The notes beneath the pieces were generated by a model, which was not told the origin of the DNA, did not search any database, and saw only the letters and a program-made list of their open reading frames with translations. This document shows positions 18,614-28,053 of a stretch of DNA of 64,000 nt, one piece after another. Source of the DNA: Nitrosomonas marina. GTDB taxonomy: Bacteria > Pseudomonadota > Gammaproteobacteria > Burkholderiales > Nitrosomonadaceae. A program made the position numbers and the translations under genes. Where the stretch lies: assembly GCF_900111605.1 (NCBI RefSeq), contig NZ_FOIA01000019.1, forward strand, positions 1 to 64,000, written 5' to 3'. How positions within the stretch are numbered: position 1 is the stretch's first letter; every line of letters starts with the position of its first letter.

Positions 18614-19234
18614 ATGAGAAACTTGATATTATTTTTGAGTATGCTGTTTGTTTCGGGCTGCACAATCCTGCCCGAGACTTCCAAAGACATAGCTACCTAC
18701 AATTTTGCAGCTGACGATACGGACGAGTCCGGGTCCGACAGTCAGCATTCCGGCAAAGATGGCCGGAAAATACTTGTTGCTCCAATAACCGCGCCATTAT
18801 GGCTCGATAACCGTGGTATCAACTATCGCCTCAAATATCATAACCGAGCCCAGTCATACACCTACGCGAACAGCCGCTGGTCATCACCCCCCGCTTTCCT
18901 GTTAGCGCAGCAGATCAAACGCAAAATTACAACAGCCACACGTCACCTGGTCATCAAAGACTCAAGCATGGCGATTGCTGAAAATGAACTGCATGTAGAA
19001 CTTGAAGAGTTCTCCCAGGTTTTTGACACCTTGAATGACAGTCATGTCATTATTCGATTTCGTGCAAGCCTGGTCAACAATACACACCGGCTGATCGCCC
19101 AGAAAATATTCAGTATCAAGCAAATTGCGCCAACAGCCGATGCAGCTGGGGCAGTTGAGGCGTTTTCCATTGCCAGCAACAAACTGGCCGATGGATTGGT
19201 TGAATGGTTGCAGTCAGAAATACGTACGGACTGA
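18614..19234 (+). CDS. ABC-type transport auxiliary lipoprotein (PqiC-like)
   Basis: A 206-residue lipoprotein with lipobox LFVSGC (Cys about residue 16). The mature domain has the ABC_trans_aux pattern ILVAPITAPLWLDNRGINYRL, then AQSYTYANSRWSSPPAFLLAQQ and the strand-rich HVIIRFRASLVNN. In E. coli the PqiC relative is an outer-membrane lipoprotein that bridges MCE machinery. Here it completes an Mla/Pqi hybrid operon (STAS-permease, ATPase, MCE protein, auxiliary lipoprotein). No mlaC or mlaA homologue is visible nearby. Confidence 0.88.
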   Translation: MRNLILFLSMLFVSGCTILPETSKDIATYNFAADDTDESGSDSQHSGKDGRKILVAPITAPLWLDNRGINYRLKYHNRAQSYTYANSRWSSPPAFLLAQQIKRKITTATRHLVIKDSSMAIAENELHVELEEFSQVFDTLNDSHVIIRFRASLVNNTHRLIAQKIFSIKQIAPTADAAGAVEAFSIASNKLADGLVEWLQSEIRTD

Positions 19235-19343
19235 ACAGCAGCGTGGCACAGATACTCAGTACCAATCGAAAACCATGATCGCACCGATATTATTCCACCT
19301 TTATGGTAGTATCCCGTACTCGAAATTTTAATGGAGAACGATT

Positions 19344-19523
19344 GTGCACAAATTGAAATATTTTATATTTATCCTGACCTGTTCCATCGTGACACTGTTC
19401 GTTTTTACCGCATGTGGCAACAAAGGGCCGCTCTACCTGCCGGAGAGCGAAGCGCAGCCAATAAACATGTCGCCGACCACGCCGCCTGCAGCCGCTACTA
19501 TCAAAGATGACACTGAAGAATGA
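19344..19523 (+). CDS. lptM: LptM-like small lipoprotein
   Basis: A 59-residue lipoprotein starting at GTG 19344 (AUGGAGAAC stretch upstream supplies GGAG). A short signal peptide ends at lipobox FTACG, with the conserved CGNKGPLYLPE after the lipidated cysteine, the hallmark of LptM (YifL). LptM helps oxidative maturation of the LptD outer-membrane translocon. The stop overlaps the lysA start by 4 bases, and lptM-lysA is a conserved proteobacterial pair. It is too short to stand out by length but is well supported by motif and synteny. Confidence 0.9.
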   Translation: MHKLKYFIFILTCSIVTLFVFTACGNKGPLYLPESEAQPINMSPTTPPAAATIKDDTEE

Positions 19524-20776
19524 GTAATTTTCCCCATTTTGAATATAAGCAGGATATCCTGCACGCTGAACAGGTGCCTCTGGAAACCATTGCCCAGAAA
19601 TTCGGCACCCCTTGCTATGTCTATTCGCGCGCAGCCATATCAGCAACCTATCATGAATTTCAGCAGGCTTTTGCAGACGATGACTATTTAGTCTGTTATG
19701 CAGTAAAAGCCAACTCCAATCTTGCCATTCTCAATCTGCTCGCAAAGCTTGGCTGCGGATTTGATATCGTTTCCGGCGGCGAACTCCAGCGTGCTTTGAA
19801 AGCCGGCGGTGATCCGCAAAAAATTGTGTTTTCTGGCGTAGGAAAGCTTGCGGACGAAATGCGCATGGCTCTGGCCGCAAATATTCTTTGTTTTAACGTC
19901 GAATCCATCGGCGAACTGCAACTACTCAATCAGATTGCAGCGGCAATGAACATGACTGCTCCAGTCAGCCTGAGAGTGAATCCCGATGTAGATGCCAGAA
20001 CGCACCCCTACATCTCGACCGGGCTGAAAGAAAACAAATTCGGCATACCGATTGAAGAAGCTGAGCATATTTATTTATCGACCGATATTTTTTCAAATAT
20101 CCGTTTCATCGGTCTGGATTGTCATATCGGATCACAGCTGACCGAGCTTGATCCATTCGTACAGGCCGGCGAGAGGCTAATGAGCCTGCTGCATCGACTG
20201 CAATCGCATAACCTGAAAATCAACCATCTGGATCTCGGCGGTGGCCTGGGTATACGTTACACAAACGAAGCGCTGCCATCAATTCAGGATTATGTTACGG
20301 CGTTGCGTAAAACACTTGGGCCCATGAAACTACGCCTGGTCATCGAACCGGGCCGCTCCTTGATTGGCAATGCGGGCCTGCTATTAACCCGTACGGCTTA
20401 TATCAAGCACACTCCGGAACGTCATTTCGCGATCGTGGATGCTGCCATGAATGACCTGATGCGACCATCCCTGTACAAGGCTTATCATCAGATTCTGCCG
20501 ATCAATAAAAGATCCGGGGGATCATGCAACTATCAGATTGTCGGTCCGGTCTGCGAAACCGGCGATTTTCTAGGACATGATCGCAAACTCAACCTTGAAG
20601 CCGGCGATTTACTCGCTGTCATGTCCGCAGGTGCTTACGGTATGAGCATGAGCTCCAACTATAACAGTCGTCCACGCGCAGCCGAGGTCATGGTTGACGG
20701 GCAAACCGTACACCTGATCAGGGCACGTGAAACTATTGATCAAATGATTGCTCCAGAGGCAATTCTGCCGTCGTAA
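19520..20776 (+). CDS. lysA: Diaminopimelate decarboxylase
   Basis: Final step of lysine synthesis, decarboxylating meso-diaminopimelate with PLP. The PLP lysine is K63 in YAVKANSN. Other fold-III signatures are GCGFDIVSGGEL, SLRVNPDVDARTHPYISTG, DCHIGSQ, the phosphate loop LDLGGGLGIRY, EPGRSLIGNAG, and the active-site cysteine in GPVCETGDFLG. 418 residues is normal. Translation is probably coupled to lptM by the ATGA overlap. Confidence 0.97.
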   Translation: MSNFPHFEYKQDILHAEQVPLETIAQKFGTPCYVYSRAAISATYHEFQQAFADDDYLVCYAVKANSNLAILNLLAKLGCGFDIVSGGELQRALKAGGDPQKIVFSGVGKLADEMRMALAANILCFNVESIGELQLLNQIAAAMNMTAPVSLRVNPDVDARTHPYISTGLKENKFGIPIEEAEHIYLSTDIFSNIRFIGLDCHIGSQLTELDPFVQAGERLMSLLHRLQSHNLKINHLDLGGGLGIRYTNEALPSIQDYVTALRKTLGPMKLRLVIEPGRSLIGNAGLLLTRTAYIKHTPERHFAIVDAAMNDLMRPSLYKAYHQILPINKRSGGSCNYQIVGPVCETGDFLGHDRKLNLEAGDLLAVMSAGAYGMSMSSNYNSRPRAAEVMVDGQTVHLIRARETIDQMIAPEAILPS

Positions 20777-20827
20777 ACAACGGCTGCTATGTAGTAATAT
20801 GTGGTTTTTCCGCTCAACTAATCCACT

Positions 20828-21886
20828 ATGATCAGCCAACCGCCGACTTTAGACGACGCGCAATATCAGGATGAAATATTAAAAGGCGTTTCACGCACCT
20901 TTGCATTGACGATTCCCCAACTTCCTGAAATGCTGCGGCATGTGATCGGCAATGCCTATCTGCTCTGCCGGATTACGGACACCATCGAAGATGACAACGC
21001 GTTGACAACAAAGCAGACACGCTACTTGTCTGACATGTTTTCTGAAGTCGTTTGCGGTCATGTCGCTGCAGAGCGGTTTGTCGATGAACTGTATCCCCTG
21101 CTGTCAGATCACACCATCCCGGCCGAGCATGATCTGATCAAACATACACCGGCTGTCATCCGGGTCACGCACAGTTTCAATCCGGTACAGCGCAAGGCCC
21201 TCGAACGATGTGTGCGGATCATGAGCCGCGGCATGGCCGATTATCAGGAAACTGAAACACTAGACGGCCTGAAGGATTTGCCTGCCATGAACCTGTATTG
21301 CTATTACGTTGCGGGCGTGGTGGGCGAAATGCTGACAGAGCTGTTTTGCGATTATTCACCCGAAATCAATCGTAACAAATCCGAGCTGATGAAACTGTCA
21401 GTCTCGTTTGGCCAGGGCCTGCAGATGACTAATATTCTTAAAGATATCTGGGACGACAGAAAACGAGGTGCCTGCTGGTTGCCGCAGGATATTTTCCTGA
21501 AAAAGGGCATTGTCCTACGAGAATTACAATCTGGTCATTCGAAGCCCGGTTTCCAGGAGGGGTTGGCCGAATTAATCGGCGTAGCCAAGAAACATTTATG
21601 CAATGCCCTCATCTACACCTGTCTGATTCCACCACAGGAAAAAGGCATACGCAGGTTTTGCCTGTGGGCACTGGGTATGGCGATTCTGACACTGAGAAAA
21701 ATTAACCGACATCGCGATTTCCACGACGGCCAACAAGTTAAGATTACCCGCCGTACCGTAAAGACAACCGTCCTGACTACGAGTATTTTTGCAGGAAACG
21801 ACTGGGTACTGAACCAGCTCTTCAAAATTATTTCACAACAACTTCCGGATACAGCAATTTCAGATGAGTTATTCTACAGGCGATAG
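20828..21886 (+). CDS. Squalene/phytoene synthase family (squalene synthase-like)
   Basis: Head-to-head condensation of two farnesyl diphosphates. 352 residues. The two Mg-binding aspartate motifs are CRITDTIEDD (residues ~48-57) and NILKDIWDD (~204-212), and the membrane-facing helices VSRTFALTIPQLPEM and MNLYCYYVAGVVGEM are typical. The single-protein, long form with a hydrophobic C-terminal region is nearer to eukaryote-type squalene synthase than to the HpnC/HpnD pair. hpnA follows 42 bases later, so the product is probably a hopanoid precursor. No squalene-hopene cyclase is in the window. Confidence 0.9.
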   Translation: MISQPPTLDDAQYQDEILKGVSRTFALTIPQLPEMLRHVIGNAYLLCRITDTIEDDNALTTKQTRYLSDMFSEVVCGHVAAERFVDELYPLLSDHTIPAEHDLIKHTPAVIRVTHSFNPVQRKALERCVRIMSRGMADYQETETLDGLKDLPAMNLYCYYVAGVVGEMLTELFCDYSPEINRNKSELMKLSVSFGQGLQMTNILKDIWDDRKRGACWLPQDIFLKKGIVLRELQSGHSKPGFQEGLAELIGVAKKHLCNALIYTCLIPPQEKGIRRFCLWALGMAILTLRKINRHRDFHDGQQVKITRRTVKTTVLTTSIFAGNDWVLNQLFKIISQQLPDTAISDELFYRR

Positions 21887-21928
21887 CTTTTTAAGTCTTA
21901 CCACAATCCATAGCAAAGCAGCATTGAT

Positions 21929-22915
21929 ATGAAATCATTGGTTACAGGTGCCACAGGTTTTCTTGGCTCCGCAGTCATGCACTGCTTACTTAAAGCTGGC
22001 CACGATGTGCGCCTGCTGGTCAGAGCCAACAGCGACCGGCGCAATATTGAAAATTTGCCCGTCGAAGTCACTGAAGGCGATTTGCGCGACCACCAGTCGC
22101 TTGAAGCAGCAGTTAAAGGTTGTGACTATCTCTTTCACGTTGCCGCTGATTACCGGTTATGGGTACCCGACCCGCAAACGATGTATGCGATCAATGTCCA
22201 GGGCACCAAGGCACTGATCATCGCTGCCGCCAATGCAGGCTTGAAACGAATTATTTATACCAGCAGCGTTGCCGCTTTGGGATTAACTGCAGACGGTACG
22301 CCCGCCAATGAAACAACACCATCGAGCCTGGACTGCATCACCGGGCACTACAAACGATCAAAATACATCGCCGAGCAGGCAGTCAAAGAACTGACGGACC
22401 AGCATCGGCTGCCACTCGTCATCGTCAATCCTTCTGCACCGATCGGCCCACGGGACATACGCCCGACGCCCACTGGACGTATTGTCCTTGATGTAATGCA
22501 CAACAGAATGCCGGCCTATGTCAATACCGGTCTGAATATCGCACATGTCGATGATATCGCCTACGGCCATTGGCTCGCCTGCGAACATGGCAAAACGGGA
22601 GAACGCTATATTCTGGGCGGTGATAATATGACGCTGCTGGAAATTCTGGAAACTCTTGACGATATCCTGGGAAAGCGCAGGAAACGTGCCGCCCTGCCTA
22701 TCGGTCTCATGTTTCCCGTCGCCTGGATCATGGAAAAAATTGCATTAATCACACACAAGGAGCCACGCGCAACACTGGACAGTCTCCGCATGGCCAGAAA
22801 GCTGATGTTTTTCACCAGCGACAAGGCAGCTCGTGAACTGGGCTATCGGTTCCGCCCGGCCAGAATGGCGCTTGAGGATGCCGTCAAGTGGTACCGGGGA
22901 AACGGCTATGACTGA
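21929..22915 (+). CDS. hpnA: Hopanoid-associated NAD-dependent sugar epimerase
   Basis: A 328-residue extended short-chain dehydrogenase. The Rossmann motif is VTGATGFLGSAV at the N-terminus, followed by FHVAADYRLWVPDP and the catalytic YxxxK in HYKRSKYIAEQ. The serine partner is in YTSSVAALG. The ADYRLWVPDP segment is characteristic of HpnA in hopanoid gene sets. Its exact reaction is unsettled. Next to squalene synthase and same strand, so it is likely co-transcribed. The stop is 20 bases from the convergent receptor gene. Confidence 0.92.
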   Translation: MKSLVTGATGFLGSAVMHCLLKAGHDVRLLVRANSDRRNIENLPVEVTEGDLRDHQSLEAAVKGCDYLFHVAADYRLWVPDPQTMYAINVQGTKALIIAAANAGLKRIIYTSSVAALGLTADGTPANETTPSSLDCITGHYKRSKYIAEQAVKELTDQHRLPLVIVNPSAPIGPRDIRPTPTGRIVLDVMHNRMPAYVNTGLNIAHVDDIAYGHWLACEHGKTGERYILGGDNMTLLEILETLDDILGKRRKRAALPIGLMFPVAWIMEKIALITHKEPRATLDSLRMARKLMFFTSDKAARELGYRFRPARMALEDAVKWYRGNGYD

Positions 22916-22935
22916 TGATTTATCATCCGCTTCAA

Positions 22936-25900
22936 TCAGAAATTGATACGTACGCCCAGATTAAACTGACGCCCCCTGCGGAATTGCCGTGTCAATTCGC
23001 CGCCTTGCAAAATCAGCACATCATCATCCAGTAGATTCTGCATATTCAGCCGTACAGACAACCATTTATTTACGGTCTGGTTAAAGACGAAATCGAGCTG
23101 GTGAAACGGCTGTTCAAATTTGTCGGGTGCACCGAGCAGGCCTGCTGACACAATACGTTTGCTGGCTATATTATAGAGCAGTGTGGCCTGCGTTTTCCAT
23201 GCGGGGTTTTCGTAACCGATCTGGAAATTGAAAATTTGTGAAGAATGCCCCTGCAGCGCGCGGTTATTCGTGGTCTGTGCACCCAGATTTTCTTCATTCA
23301 ATTTCACATTGGAATCCGACCAGGTATAGTTGCCACCGGCAAAGAAATTCTCCAGTAACGGATGCAAAAAACCCAGTCCTTTCAGTAATTCCACCTCAAA
23401 TCCGAAAACCCTTGCTTTATCGGCATTCTGATATGTCTGGAGGCCGGCCGTTCCCGGTAGTGTAACGAGTTCAATCGGTTGTGTCAGATCTTTCCAGAAA
23501 AAGCTTGCCATAATCAATTCGCTTGTGGACAGAAAATACTCCCACCGAACATCGAAATTGGTGATATCCGTCTGCTGCAAATTCGGGTTACCGGTCGTTT
23601 CCTGGTTGGTATTAAGATCAGTAAACGGTGCTGGCGACAGTTCCCGGAAATCCGGCCGTGAAATTGTTTGACTGAAACCGGCGCGTAACTGTTGCTTTTC
23701 CGATATGAACCAGGTGGCTGTTGCGGATGGCAGCATATCCGTGCGGTTGATTTCGCTCGTTACCGACTGGTTTGAATTGGCGACAGACTGGAATGTCTCC
23801 ACAAACTGGTCATTCTTCTCCCAGCGTGCGCCACCGGTGATATTAAACCGTTCATAGAGTGCAAGGTCCATTTTTCCGTAATAGGAAAACAGTTTCTGGG
23901 ATGCGTTATAACTGTCCGTCGGACGCGTGGTATCGCGCAGCTGAAACCCGTTTGCGCCGATATTGGAAGGCTGTAAAATCGACTCCAGCGATGACAACCC
24001 AAGAATTGCGGGGTTTGTCCCGATGGATCCTACAGGAAAAAAAGCAAACCGGTTTATTCCGGAATCACGGGTTTTACTCTGATCAATAAATCCGCCATGC
24101 AGATTCAACTTGTAATCCGGCGTTATTTCCAGCGGCAGTTTGGCATCCATGCGCCAACTTTCATCTTTATCGACAAGATCGGCATATAGGATCTGATTGC
24201 TGTCAGCACGCCTTGAAAATGCAAAGCTGCCGTCCGTCATTTCATCATACCGATAATCACGTGTTTTGGGCTCATCTCGTTTGGCAGTTGCATTGGTATA
24301 CAGCCAGTGGATCGACAGATCCTTGGCCCAGTCAAACTGATGATCGCCGCCGACCTGCTGCATGAATAACTGATTGGAAAAGAACCTCAGCTTGGTACGG
24401 CGCACATCGGTCACTTCTGCGTCAGTGAATCCCTGGCTGATACGCGCTTCGTCGACTGCCTGGCGCAAAAACATGGTGCGTGAAAAAATGCGGTGTTTAT
24501 CTTTATATTCGATATCCGCCCCCAGATATCCGTTGAGCTCCATTGTTCGCAGTGACCGTTTGGTATCGAAATCCTGGATCAGCCGCAGGGTATCGCTGCC
24601 GGTCGTAGGGGTAAATTCACGATTGATCTCGTTCTGATTCCTGAACTGCTGACTCCACCCGCCAGCAGCAATAAACCCTGTTCTGAAGTTCCCGATATCA
24701 AATACGTTGCCCATCGCGACATCAAAACCTCTGTCCGGTCCGGGCGTTTTGGTCGATACGTCCCACACATCGGACAGATCTTCGCCAAACGTTTCAAACT
24801 CTTCAGGTGTAAACCCATCCGGGTTAAAAAGAGTCTTCGGCTGCAGCGTACCGCCACCGCTGATAGCATTCGCAATTGAATTCGGCAGGCTGCGCGCGCC
24901 ATCATCAAAACTCAAAAAATCAGTTCCTCCGCCTTTATAGGACAGATTATCAGAAAAAGACGCATTGTCGTTAATCCCGGTACTCGTGCTGAAATTGAAG
25001 AAGAACTCATCCGGTATTCCGCGTGTACGCATTTCCAGCGTACCCCCAGCAAACTCGCCAGGCCTGTCCGACGAATAGGTTTTTTGCACCAGTACGCTGT
25101 CCAGAAAATTAGTGGGAAACAGATCCAGCGGAACGACACGGCGGGTAGCATCCGGGCTCGGGATTGCCGCGCCGTTGATCAGCGTCGAAGAAAACCGTTC
25201 GCCCAGACCGCGAATGAAAATAAACTGGCCACCCACCAGCGTCAACCCGGAAGCTCGCCGCAGTGCGCTGGCCACATCGGAGTCGCCGCTACGGCTGAAC
25301 TGCTCGGCGCCGAGCACTGTCGTCACTTCTGAAGAAGCTTTTTGTTCCTCAATTACCGATGCCAGGGTGCCTGCAAGATGCGGCTCCAGCACGACGTACT
25401 CTGCAAGTTCCACACCAGCAGGTGTGAGTGTAAAAGACAGATCGGTCGTCTGATCCAGGGAAATCTCAACTTCGTCCTGTGTCTGGCTGCTATACGCCGG
25501 ATGCAGTAAAGAAACGCTGTAATTCCCGGCCGGTATTGTAGCTTCCATATTTCCCTTTTCATCGGTTCGAAACTGTTGCCGCAATCCACTGATAAACACC
25601 TGTACATCCTTGACCGGCCGGCTGGTTTCTGCGGAAAGGACTTGTACGCTGATCATGCCGTCGCCTTCTGCCTGCTGTTTTTCGACTATCGCATCGGCAC
25701 CTGCCATCGTTCCAGTCGCAGAACTTTCAATATTCAGTAAAGGCTCGCGCCCGTCGGGAAAAAAAGTAAGCAGAATCTGTGCATTCTCGCCGGGATGCAA
25801 CGGCAGATCAAAGGCATACGACTGATCGCCCGATGACAGCGTCATATGATATTTGCCCGGCGGCAGTTTTGCTGCAATACTGCCGCTGGTATTAGTTTTA

Positions 25901-26154
25901 AGCGCCGCCTGATCATCCCCTCCCCAGCTGTACACAGGCATTTCGTTGATCGATTGACCCTCGGTTACTTCATAATCCAGGCTGAGAATGATCAACTCCG
26001 CCCCTGCAACAGGCATTCCTTCCTGAAACAGATGAATTGAAAACTCGGCCAGTTCAGGATTTTCCGCTTCACTCCAGGCGGAAACAGGGAATAAACAGGC
26101 CGCAAGCAGCGCAAACAGTTGAAACAGACTTTTTATTATATTGTTTTCAGTCAT
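22936..26154 (-). CDS. Large TonB-dependent outer-membrane receptor with two N-terminal carboxypeptidase-regulatory-like domains
   Basis: About 1072 residues from ATG 26154 (a TTG 18 bases upstream is also possible). A signal peptide ends near AWSEAEN. Two Ig-like domains follow at about residues 30-135 and 165-245 (GMPVAGAELIIL with LPPGKYHMTL; SRPVKDVQVFISG with IPAGNYSVSL). A TonB-box-like AEYVVLEP leads to a plug (about 265-385: ALRRASGLTLVGG, FIRGLGERFSS). The rest is a 22-strand-type barrel ending RRGRQFNLGVRINF with terminal phenylalanine. Its ligand is unknown. It is last in an operon with its own TonB/ExbB/ExbD. Confidence 0.93.
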   Translation of the reverse strand: MTENNIIKSLFQLFALLAACLFPVSAWSEAENPELAEFSIHLFQEGMPVAGAELIILSLDYEVTEGQSINEMPVYSWGGDDQAALKTNTSGSIAAKLPPGKYHMTLSSGDQSYAFDLPLHPGENAQILLTFFPDGREPLLNIESSATGTMAGADAIVEKQQAEGDGMISVQVLSAETSRPVKDVQVFISGLRQQFRTDEKGNMEATIPAGNYSVSLLHPAYSSQTQDEVEISLDQTTDLSFTLTPAGVELAEYVVLEPHLAGTLASVIEEQKASSEVTTVLGAEQFSRSGDSDVASALRRASGLTLVGGQFIFIRGLGERFSSTLINGAAIPSPDATRRVVPLDLFPTNFLDSVLVQKTYSSDRPGEFAGGTLEMRTRGIPDEFFFNFSTSTGINDNASFSDNLSYKGGGTDFLSFDDGARSLPNSIANAISGGGTLQPKTLFNPDGFTPEEFETFGEDLSDVWDVSTKTPGPDRGFDVAMGNVFDIGNFRTGFIAAGGWSQQFRNQNEINREFTPTTGSDTLRLIQDFDTKRSLRTMELNGYLGADIEYKDKHRIFSRTMFLRQAVDEARISQGFTDAEVTDVRRTKLRFFSNQLFMQQVGGDHQFDWAKDLSIHWLYTNATAKRDEPKTRDYRYDEMTDGSFAFSRRADSNQILYADLVDKDESWRMDAKLPLEITPDYKLNLHGGFIDQSKTRDSGINRFAFFPVGSIGTNPAILGLSSLESILQPSNIGANGFQLRDTTRPTDSYNASQKLFSYYGKMDLALYERFNITGGARWEKNDQFVETFQSVANSNQSVTSEINRTDMLPSATATWFISEKQQLRAGFSQTISRPDFRELSPAPFTDLNTNQETTGNPNLQQTDITNFDVRWEYFLSTSELIMASFFWKDLTQPIELVTLPGTAGLQTYQNADKARVFGFEVELLKGLGFLHPLLENFFAGGNYTWSDSNVKLNEENLGAQTTNNRALQGHSSQIFNFQIGYENPAWKTQATLLYNIASKRIVSAGLLGAPDKFEQPFHQLDFVFNQTVNKWLSVRLNMQNLLDDDVLILQGGELTRQFRRGRQFNLGVRINF

Positions 26155-26196
26155 TTTTCTGGTATCCGTCAAGCCGGATATTGTGTTTTCATAGCG

Positions 26197-27369
26197 CTAC
26201 ATGCATTTCCAGGGTTCTTCTTTGCACACCTGCATCAACCTGCGTAACTCGACGCCCTTCCTGAACAGTTCGCTCTCGGATAAATGATCCAGGTGTTGAC
26301 TGGCCTGCTCAAACCGGCCACTGGAAAAATAGGCATACGCCAATGCGTATCGAACATGCTGGTCTGTCAAAAGACCAACACGGTACAGACCGGATTCCAT
26401 ATTGGCAGCACGTTCAAATTGCTTGAGTGCCAGCAGAATTGACAAACGCTGTTTGAGTTTGACTTGCTGGTCCTGTATACCCTCGTTCAGTGTCAGTGCT
26501 TTATGAAAACGGTTTGCACGCCGATAAACCTCTGCGGCTTCCGACAACAACTCCGGATTCAGCAATGCTGCCTGCTCCAGAATAAAAGCCGCTGCGTTCA
26601 GCTGTCCCAGATCCAGATAGGTATGAGCAAGCAGCTTTGCTACGGTTTCATGATCAGGAAACTGCAAGCGGGCAATTTCCAGAATATCCAGCGCCTCCTG
26701 GTATTGCTTACTGAGGCGCAGTGCATTACCGATAGCGATATAATCCTCAGCGGCGGCTTGTGACTGGTCAAGATATTCCCTGCCAAGCTTCACCGCTTCA
26801 TGAAACAGCTCCAGCTCGACAAAATAAAACACCTTGCGTCTGAGAAAACTGTAGTCCTGTGGATATAACTGCTGACCCTTGTTCAGAGCGAGAATCGCCG
26901 CCTCTGGTTCTTCCATATGCCAGTAAGACTGCGCTTTCAAAGTGATTAAATTGGCTTTCTGCGCATGTTCGCCTGATTGATCGATCGCCTGAACAGCGTT
27001 TTTATACTCCTTGAGTGCATAGTGCGTCTGCGCGAGATAGGTATAGATCACCGCGTCCGTCTGGCCGTTCGCGATCGCATCCAGCAGACTGTCTTTTGCT
27101 GCGACAAAATCGTTCAGATTGATATATGCGAGTCCCTGCAACGTATAAAAGCGCGCCAGATCGGTATCTTCATCCTCAAGATCGACGCTTTGCAGGGCCA
27201 ATAGTGCGCGATCGCTGTGTCCGTCCCTGAGCATGACCGCAGCCAGTTCAAGAAAATCAACCGGTTGCGATTTATCTTCGGAGCAGGCGTAGGTAGCGGT
27301 AAAACCCAGTAACAGAGCGACACAGAGAATCCCGATTCGCCTGATAAATGCAGTGATATGTGTGCGCAT
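26197..27369 (-). CDS. Periplasmic TPR protein of the TonB cluster
   Basis: A 390-residue protein with a signal peptide ending near FTATYAC, then about ten tetratricopeptide-like repeats (for example ARFYTLQGLAYINLNDFVAAK and VIYTYLAQTHYALKEYKNAV) covering nearly the whole length. TPR arrays act as protein-docking scaffolds. Genes like this follow tonB in TonB2-type clusters of Vibrio and relatives and probably assist the receptor or TonB complex. It lies 15 bases downstream of tonB and 42 bases upstream of the receptor gene, so it is part of the operon. Confidence 0.88.
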   Translation of the reverse strand: MRTHITAFIRRIGILCVALLLGFTATYACSEDKSQPVDFLELAAVMLRDGHSDRALLALQSVDLEDEDTDLARFYTLQGLAYINLNDFVAAKDSLLDAIANGQTDAVIYTYLAQTHYALKEYKNAVQAIDQSGEHAQKANLITLKAQSYWHMEEPEAAILALNKGQQLYPQDYSFLRRKVFYFVELELFHEAVKLGREYLDQSQAAAEDYIAIGNALRLSKQYQEALDILEIARLQFPDHETVAKLLAHTYLDLGQLNAAAFILEQAALLNPELLSEAAEVYRRANRFHKALTLNEGIQDQQVKLKQRLSILLALKQFERAANMESGLYRVGLLTDQHVRYALAYAYFSSGRFEQASQHLDHLSESELFRKGVELRRLMQVCKEEPWKCM

Positions 27370-27383
27370 TCAATGAAACCTGA

Positions 27384-28037
27384 TCACGACAAATCAAATC
27401 GAATTCGCTGCTTTGCCCATACCCTGACTACTTCACCCTTGTATTTTGCCGGTTCGAATTGCCAGGCACGGATACCCTGCAGTGCCGCGGCATCAAAAAC
27501 ACCGTTTGGCTGAGATTCCAGTACCTGGACCTGGCTTACAGACCCATCTTCTGTAACCAGTATCGATAGCACAACATAGCCCTTGATACCGTTTTTCTTT
27601 GCCGAAGGCGGATACCTGAACGAACCTGTCGAAACAGCGCGAGGCGGCTCATCGACCAGTTCGGCAGTCATCACGGCATTGCTCGTATCGCCTATCAAAG
27701 ATTCATCCAGCTCACCTAACTGACCGGCATTGAAACCGAGCATTCCCAAATCGATGCCGGACAATGCCGTGTCAAGCCCAGTAAACGGTGCTGGCGCCTG
27801 ATTGGGTGTCGTACGCCGCGGCGGCGGTGTTTTTTTCACTTCCTGTTTGGGCTCCTCCTTGATCTGTTTGACCATCGCGATCTCGGTAACTTCCTGCGGT
27901 GGTGTTTGTTCGATCTGTCCCAGAAAGTGGTTCATGGCCAGTATCATATTGAAAATCAAGATCGGTCCAAACAGCATTGTAAGTGCTGCAATTCTGTGTT
28001 TATTACTGAAAATTGTTTTTTGTGATGTTGACATCAT
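27384..28037 (-). CDS. tonB: TonB-like energy transducer
   Basis: A 217-residue TonB2-type protein. One N-terminal membrane helix (ALTMLFGPILIFNMILAMNHF) is followed by a short Pro/Lys-rich spacer (EEPKQEVKKTPPPRR) and the C-terminal TonB domain (about 140-215) with GSFRYPPSAKKNGIKGYVVL and AALQGIRAWQFEPAKYKGE. The YP box contacts receptor TonB boxes. It is shorter than E. coli TonB (239) and like Vibrio TonB2. It follows exbD by 16 bases. With its own motor genes it likely serves the receptor two genes downstream. Confidence 0.92.
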   Translation of the reverse strand: MMSTSQKTIFSNKHRIAALTMLFGPILIFNMILAMNHFLGQIEQTPPQEVTEIAMVKQIKEEPKQEVKKTPPPRRTTPNQAPAPFTGLDTALSGIDLGMLGFNAGQLGELDESLIGDTSNAVMTAELVDEPPRAVSTGSFRYPPSAKKNGIKGYVVLSILVTEDGSVSQVQVLESQPNGVFDAAALQGIRAWQFEPAKYKGEVVRVWAKQRIRFDLS

Positions 28038-28053
28038 CGTTTACCCCCATGAT

